Shown: in pieces, positions 60,126 through 64,000 of the stretch | Numbering within the stretch: the stretch's first letter is position 1 | Layout of the letters: every line of letters begins with the position of its first letter | Made by a program: the position numbers and the translations under genes | Source: Carboxylicivirga litoralis | GTDB taxonomy: Bacteria; Bacteroidota; Bacteroidia; Bacteroidales; Marinilabiliaceae | NCBI RefSeq assembly: GCF_025499605.1 | Contig: NZ_JAFMVC010000011.1 | Coordinates: 62,001-126,000 of the forward strand | Direction of reading: 5' to 3' | DNA length: 64,000 nucleotides | Notes under the pieces: generated by a model | The model's database searches: none | What the model saw: the letters and a program-made list of their open reading frames with translations, nothing else | What the model was told of the DNA's origin: nothing

Positions 60126-60149
60126 CAACCAACCTTAAAGCATCTGATA

Positions 60150-60302
60150 ATGTTAAAACACAGAAAAAAAACCGAATACAACTATGTAGATAATGCGAAA
60201 CAACGAGTAATGATTGGTGCAATGCTGGAGAAGCTAAAAGATATTGCCCTGTTTATTGTTGTTGCAATCGTTTTATCATGGCTGGTTTTAGGTGTTATGT
60301 AG
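60150..60302 (+). CDS. 50-aa membrane protein downstream of PH-domain gene
   Basis: ATG at 60150, TAG at 60300-60302. A hydrophilic N-terminus rich in Lys/Arg (MLKHRKKTEYNYVDNAKQR) is followed by one transmembrane segment (DIALFIVVAIVLSWLVLGVM) ending at the last residue. It is transcribed in the same direction as the PH-domain gene 24 bp upstream. Such a tail-anchored or bitopic arrangement could recruit the PH protein to the membrane. Homology unknown. Confidence 0.55.
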   Translation: MLKHRKKTEYNYVDNAKQRVMIGAMLEKLKDIALFIVVAIVLSWLVLGVM

Positions 60303-60423
60303 TCTTTGTGAAACGAAATTGAAACTACTTTTAGGATTATAGGAAAAAGGCACTTTGTATGCACAAGTTAATGCTATTCTGTTATTTTTGAGGTTTCAAA
60401 CCAGGCGTGGTATTTTTTGCATG

Positions 60424-60437
60424 AATACTTAAGTATT
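60424..60437. promoter_or_regulatory. perfect 14-bp palindrome upstream of gtrA-like gene
   Basis: AATACTTAAGTATT, self-complementary, 47 bp before the ATG at 60485. AT-rich palindromes of this size arise by chance fairly often, so an operator role is only possible. Confidence 0.25.
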
Positions 60438-60484
60438 ATATGGGAAGTCTTGGTTTGAAAGGAAGATTAAAAGAGTAGTGTTAC

Positions 60485-60973
60485 ATGATTAGGAACTTTA
60501 TAATATCGATACTCGATTGGTTTTATCCGTTGTTTAGGAAGTATCTGCCAAGGCAAACATATAATTATGCGGCCTGTGGTGGTGCCAATACTCTTTTTGA
60601 TATACTCCTCTATTTTATAACCTATAACTTTGTTTTAAACAAGCAGGTTATTGATATTGGTATTGTGGCGATTAGTCCTCATATTGCAGCCTTCGTGTTC
60701 GTCTTTCCCATAACTTTTACTACCGGATTTTTACTGTCAAAATACATCACTTTTACCGAATCCAACTTACGCGGAAGAATTCAGTTATTTCGCTATGGAC
60801 TAACTGTTTTTGGGAGTATAATACTTAACTATTTACTACTTAAACTATTTGTTGAGGTTTTAGGATTGTATCCAACCGTTTCTAAAATTCTAACAACAAT
60901 AGTAGTTGTTGGTTACAGTTACGTCTGCCAGAAATACTTTACGTTTAGAATCAAATTGCACGAATCGGTTTGA
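60485..60973 (+). CDS. GtrA family membrane protein
   Basis: 162 aa, four membrane helices. The GtrA core starts at YNYAACGGANTLFDILLYFI, then FPITFTTGFLLSKYITFTES, RYGLTVFGSIILNYLLLKLF and VVGYSYVCQKYFTFR. Members help flip or transfer polyprenyl-linked sugars in glycan decoration, usually next to a GT2 transferase; none is adjacent here. It lies 182 bp after the small membrane gene. Confidence 0.9.
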   Translation: MIRNFIISILDWFYPLFRKYLPRQTYNYAACGGANTLFDILLYFITYNFVLNKQVIDIGIVAISPHIAAFVFVFPITFTTGFLLSKYITFTESNLRGRIQLFRYGLTVFGSIILNYLLLKLFVEVLGLYPTVSKILTTIVVVGYSYVCQKYFTFRIKLHESV

Positions 60974-61118
60974 AATTATAACAATTATCCCTGATTGATA
61001 TTTAATTTCGTAAGAATGTGGGTATTATTTGACCTTTCACATTAATTAACGATTTTTTTCTTCAAATGATTAAACTTTATTTTTAATAAGGTGTTTTGAA
61101 GGAAACGATTGATTGACC

Positions 61119-62399
61119 ATGGAGAACAATTTTAATTTACCGCGTAACAATAAAAAACGAGTTGTTATTATTGGTGCCGGTTTTGGCGGCCTTAAACTGG
61201 CTCGCAAACTGAGTGCTTCGGCCTATCAGGTGGTTGTTATTGATAAGCAGAATTTTCATCAGTTCCAACCTTTGTTTTATCAGGTGGCCGCATCGGGTAT
61301 TGAGCCAAGTTCTATTTCATTCCCAGTTCGTAAAATATTCCAGCTTCACAACAACTTACATTTCAGAACCACAACGCTAACTTCTGTCGACACCAGCAAG
61401 CAAATGATTAAAACAGAAGCGGGAGAAATGCATTACGACTACCTGGTTTTGGCCAATGGGGTTAATACCAATTATTTTGGTTCGGCTAACCTTGAAAAAT
61501 ACAGCCTGCCGATGAAGAGTACGGCAGAAGCGATTAATTTGCGTAACCGTATCTTGTCTTCCTTCGAAAAAGCTAATTTGACAGAGGATGAAGCTGAGCA
61601 TGCCAAGTTAATGTCAATCGTTATTGTTGGAGGTGGACCAACCGGCGTTGAACTGGCTGGTTCAATAGCCGAAATGCGACGATTTGTGCTGCCCAAAGAT
61701 TATCCTGAGCTAGACTTCAGTAAAATGAAAATAAGGCTCTATGAGGCCGCTCCAAGGCTTTTAAACGGGATGTCTGATAATGCCGGTAGCAAGGCTTTGA
61801 AGTTTTTGACAAAGCTTGGCGTTGAGGTTCACCTGGATACACGAATTGAAGATTACGATGGAGATAAGGTGACCTTATCAAATGGCAGTGCTTTGTATGC
61901 AAAAAATCTGATATGGACAGCTGGTGTAAGTGGGCGACAAACTGATGGCATTAATGAGGGCTTGTATACGCGGGGAAAACGATTAAGCGTTGACAAGTAT
62001 AATCGCTTAAAGGGACACGAAAACATATTTGTTATCGGCGATGCTTGTTTTGTTGAAGAAGATGAACAATACCCCAATGGCCATCCGCAGGTTGCGCAGG
62101 TTGCTATTCAGCAGGCTAAAAATCTGGCACGAAACTTAAAGATGTCGCGCACCTGGAAGCCGTTCAGATACACCGATAAGGGCAGTTTAGCAACCATTGG
62201 AAGAAATATGGCTGTTGCAGATTTACCAGGATTTCGATTCTCGGGTGTTTTTGCCTGGTTTCTTTGGTTGTTTGTTCACTTAATGGCCATCGTTGGCGTA
62301 AAGAATCGCTTTTTCATTTTTGTCAACTGGGCACAAAGTTACTTTTCTCGCGATCAATCGTTACGCATACTTATATCGCCTTATAAAAGAGATAAATGA
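61119..62399 (+). CDS. type II NADH dehydrogenase (NDH-2)-like flavoprotein
   Basis: 426 aa from ATG 61119; a TTG two codons upstream is not needed. FAD site VVIIGAGFGGLKLARKLS at the N-terminus, NADH site IVIVGGGPTGVELAGSIAEM, and ENIFVIGDAC near the C-terminus. The C-terminal quarter has two hydrophobic or amphipathic stretches (FSGVFAWFLWLFVHLMAIVGV, RFFIFVNWAQSYF) for membrane attachment. It transfers electrons from NADH to quinone without proton pumping. A terminator follows 23 bp after the stop. Confidence 0.9.
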   Translation: MENNFNLPRNNKKRVVIIGAGFGGLKLARKLSASAYQVVVIDKQNFHQFQPLFYQVAASGIEPSSISFPVRKIFQLHNNLHFRTTTLTSVDTSKQMIKTEAGEMHYDYLVLANGVNTNYFGSANLEKYSLPMKSTAEAINLRNRILSSFEKANLTEDEAEHAKLMSIVIVGGGPTGVELAGSIAEMRRFVLPKDYPELDFSKMKIRLYEAAPRLLNGMSDNAGSKALKFLTKLGVEVHLDTRIEDYDGDKVTLSNGSALYAKNLIWTAGVSGRQTDGINEGLYTRGKRLSVDKYNRLKGHENIFVIGDACFVEEDEQYPNGHPQVAQVAIQQAKNLARNLKMSRTWKPFRYTDKGSLATIGRNMAVADLPGFRFSGVFAWFLWLFVHLMAIVGVKNRFFIFVNWAQSYFSRDQSLRILISPYKRDK

Positions 62400-62422
62400 T
62401 CAACTATTAGAAAGCATTGATT

Positions 62423-62456
62423 GGTGAAGCTTCTATTCGGGCTTCGCCTTTTTTAT
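62423..62456 (+). terminator. rho-independent terminator after NDH-2
   Basis: GGTGAAGC pairs with GCTTCGCC (one G-U) around a 10-nt loop, then TTTTTTATTT. It lies between the convergent NDH-2 and porQ genes. Confidence 0.8.
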
Positions 62457-63484
62457 TTTCTAAAATCAGATAGGTTGGTTGAGATGCTGAAATGGTTGGA
62501 GGAGCCGGCCAGATGGTAGCGTGCTGATCCGTATGCAAAGTGGAATTTATACACCCTGAAACCAAATCCCCAGGAGAAACCTGTAGTCGACATTTTTTCA
62601 CTGACGCCTAATTCTTGTCTGCGTCGGTGATTATAGCCAACTGCTACATAAAAGTTATCTGACGGAACCAGTTCAACGCCTAAAATCATGTGGCGCATCA
62701 ATTGATCAATGCTGTTGCCATCATTTCCGGCATCACTTATCTCATCGCCATTGCCATCTTCAACTTTGTATTTCATCTTCCAGTCGAACAAGTCCTGTGC
62801 TGTTAATGAAAAGCGGAAAGGGGCATGAGCCAGTTTTTTGCTGAGGCCTATTTGTAAATCAGTTGGTAATGGCTCATAAGTATCGTTATAGGTGGTTATT
62901 TGCGAGCCTACATTTTTAAGTGTGATACCAGCAGAGAAGAGCTGGTTTTCGGAGTGGTAAAGCAAACCTAAGTCGGCAGCTAAACCAAATGAGTTGTATT
63001 GCTCCAGATTAGAGATGATAGGCTTTAACGAAATACCAGCTCTTAGTTTAGGAGAGAGCATTTTTGAATAGCTCAGGTTGATGGCATATTCGGCAGCCGA
63101 AAAGGTACCATTCAGGTTACCATCTACATCGGCCCTGTCAAAACTGCCATAGTTGATGGAATGGATGCTTAAGCCGAAGGTTCCCATGCCTTCAATGGAG
63201 TGGGCATAACCGGCATATGTCATTTTAATATCGGCCACATACGGGACATAGTTAAAAGTCATAGATTGATGCAGGCTTGGAGATAAGTTAGCCGGGTTGT
63301 GAAATACCAAACTCACATCCCTTAAATTCATGCCTACCTGGTTGCCTCCTAATGCACCTACACGAGCAGAGTTGGTTAGGTTCAAAAAGTCATAGGTATT
63401 ACTGCCTGCTTGCTGAGCCTTGCTGTTAAAACCAACGCTAAGCAATAAAACTAATAAAGTAAATATGACTCTTTTCCCTTTCAT
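62453..63484 (-). CDS. porQ: type IX secretion system protein PorQ
   Basis: 343 aa. Signal peptide MKGKRVIFTLLVLLLSVGFNS; the mature start AGSNTYDFLNLTNSARVGALGGNQVG and the FadL/PorV-like barrel pattern identify PorQ. It is an outer-membrane component of the type IX secretion system, which exports CTD-tagged proteins to the cell surface and works with PorZ and PorU/V. The start at 63484 is preferred because the in-frame extension to 63511 overlaps an exact -7 box. Confidence 0.9.
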   Translation of the reverse strand: MKGKRVIFTLLVLLLSVGFNSKAQQAGSNTYDFLNLTNSARVGALGGNQVGMNLRDVSLVFHNPANLSPSLHQSMTFNYVPYVADIKMTYAGYAHSIEGMGTFGLSIHSINYGSFDRADVDGNLNGTFSAAEYAINLSYSKMLSPKLRAGISLKPIISNLEQYNSFGLAADLGLLYHSENQLFSAGITLKNVGSQITTYNDTYEPLPTDLQIGLSKKLAHAPFRFSLTAQDLFDWKMKYKVEDGNGDEISDAGNDGNSIDQLMRHMILGVELVPSDNFYVAVGYNHRRRQELGVSEKMSTTGFSWGFGFRVYKFHFAYGSARYHLAGSSNHFSISTNLSDFRK

Positions 63485-63499
63485 CGTATCTTCTAACGG

Positions 63500-63507
63500 C
63501 AAAAATA
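63500..63507 (-). promoter_or_regulatory. -7 promoter box of porQ
   Basis: TATTTTTG on the minus strand, exact TAnnTTTG, 15 nt before the ATG at 63484. Confidence 0.55.
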
Positions 63508-63532
63508 TCAATTTAGTGTTTATGGCCTACAA

Positions 63533-64000
63533 TCATTTGTCAAAGATGGGCTTTAATCCTTCAACCACATCAAAAGCCGCGGGACAAATAAAGGTGTTTT
63601 TATAGGTCAGCGAGGTTATCTGGTAAAAGCGCCTGCGATCAGTATGCGGATACTCGCGACATGCTTTAGGCCTCGATTCGTACACCATGCAATAATTGTC
63701 GGGCATCAGAAAGGGGCATGGCGTTTCACGGAATACATAATCGCCGTCGTCATCGAGTAGAAAATATTGTTCAATAAGCTCTTTGGGCTTTATACGCAAA
63801 TGATTGGCCAGCCGGTCAATGTCTCGATCAAGTACAATGGGGCTGATGGATTTACAGCAGTTGGCACAAGCGAGACAATCAGTATATTCAAACACTTCAT
63901 TGTGCAGGCGTTGTGCTTCATCATCAAGCGATTTGGGGCGTTTCTTTTTTAGCTTTGCCAAAAACTGCTTGTTTTCTTTAGCGTTATTTCGCGCTTCCTG
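63533..64000 (-). CDS. YkgJ-family cysteine cluster protein, start beyond window
   Basis: The frame is open to base 64000, so the first codons lie outside the window. The visible part begins with a Lys/Arg-rich helix (ARNNAKENKQFLAKLKKK) typical of Bacteroidota members, then CLACANCCKSISPIVL, CPFLMPDNYCMVYESRPKACREYP and FICPAAF, the full cysteine set. A TTG at 63961 would be an internal, less likely start. Function unknown; metal chelation proposed for the family. It is 22 bp upstream of the porQ stop-to-start interval on the same strand. Confidence 0.88.
   Translation of the reverse strand, partial: QEARNNAKENKQFLAKLKKKRPKSLDDEAQRLHNEVFEYTDCLACANCCKSISPIVLDRDIDRLANHLRIKPKELIEQYFLLDDDGDYVFRETPCPFLMPDNYCMVYESRPKACREYPHTDRRRFYQITSLTYKNTFICPAAFDVVEGLKPIFDK

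Noticed and set aside
62407-62601. 64-codon minus-strand frame
   Set aside because: It overlaps the porQ gene and a terminator, so it is a shadow frame.
1-64000. tRNA, rRNA, CRISPR array or insertion sequence
   Set aside because: I saw no cloverleaf-like intergenic segment, no spaced direct repeats of CRISPR type and no transposase or integrase reading frame.

Overview
The window reads as ordinary chromosome of a Bacteroidota bacterium, most likely a marine or anaerobic Bacteroidales/Marinilabiliales-type lineage (the family is a guess). Support: many genes are preceded by the Bacteroidota -7 promoter TAnnTTTG, Shine-Dalgarno sequences are almost absent, and lineage markers are present (DUF4249 lipoprotein, TonB receptors with STN and carboxypeptidase-regulatory-like domains, PorQ of the type IX secretion system, the ftsX-DUF3098-uppP-truB-queA operon). 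I saw no rRNA, tRNA, CRISPR array, phage gene or transposase.

Layout. 1-8.2 kb: a leftward envelope operon (244-aa secreted protein, STN-type TonB receptor, small cysteine-rich membrane protein, copper-type TonB receptor running off the left edge), divergent from a DUF4249 lipoprotein and an MG2/plug-like secreted protein. 8.3-24.7 kb: housekeeping genes, namely nadB, two glycosyltransferases, DAHP synthase, ilvE, a TauE-like permease, a TatD hydrolase, an exported amidase with a barrel protein, typA, cbiA, an S37 peptidase lipoprotein, ttcA, a YdeI-like protein and a macro-domain protein. 24.8-32.6 kb: signalling, with two ECF sigma/anti-sigma units (one feeding a predicted beta-solenoid exported protein), a chemoreceptor with a c-type heme motif and a histidine kinase. 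32.7-42.6 kb: acylphosphatase, a YidE/AspT-type transporter, a barrel protein, cysH, pfkA, a universal stress protein and the queA-truB-uppP-DUF3098-ftsX operon. 42.7-49.8 kb: a surface-glycan locus. 50-64 kb: a Pif1-like helicase, three cysteine-cluster proteins, a giant alpha-2-macroglobulin lipoprotein, a PH-domain protein, GtrA, NDH-2 and PorQ.

The most interesting locus is the six-gene leftward operon at 43.9-49.8 kb. A MaoC hydratase, a CitE-like CoA-ester lyase and an AAC(3)-fold acyltransferase are translationally coupled to a flippase, an FkbM methyltransferase and a polysaccharide-deacetylase-like protein. The arrangement suggests that a dedicated hydroxyacyl/dicarboxyl-CoA is made and attached to an amino sugar before export. 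Other points: two unlisted small membrane proteins (39 and 50 aa), a dispersed heptanucleotide repeat family, a possibly leaderless ttcA mRNA, and promoter boxes that correct several start codons.
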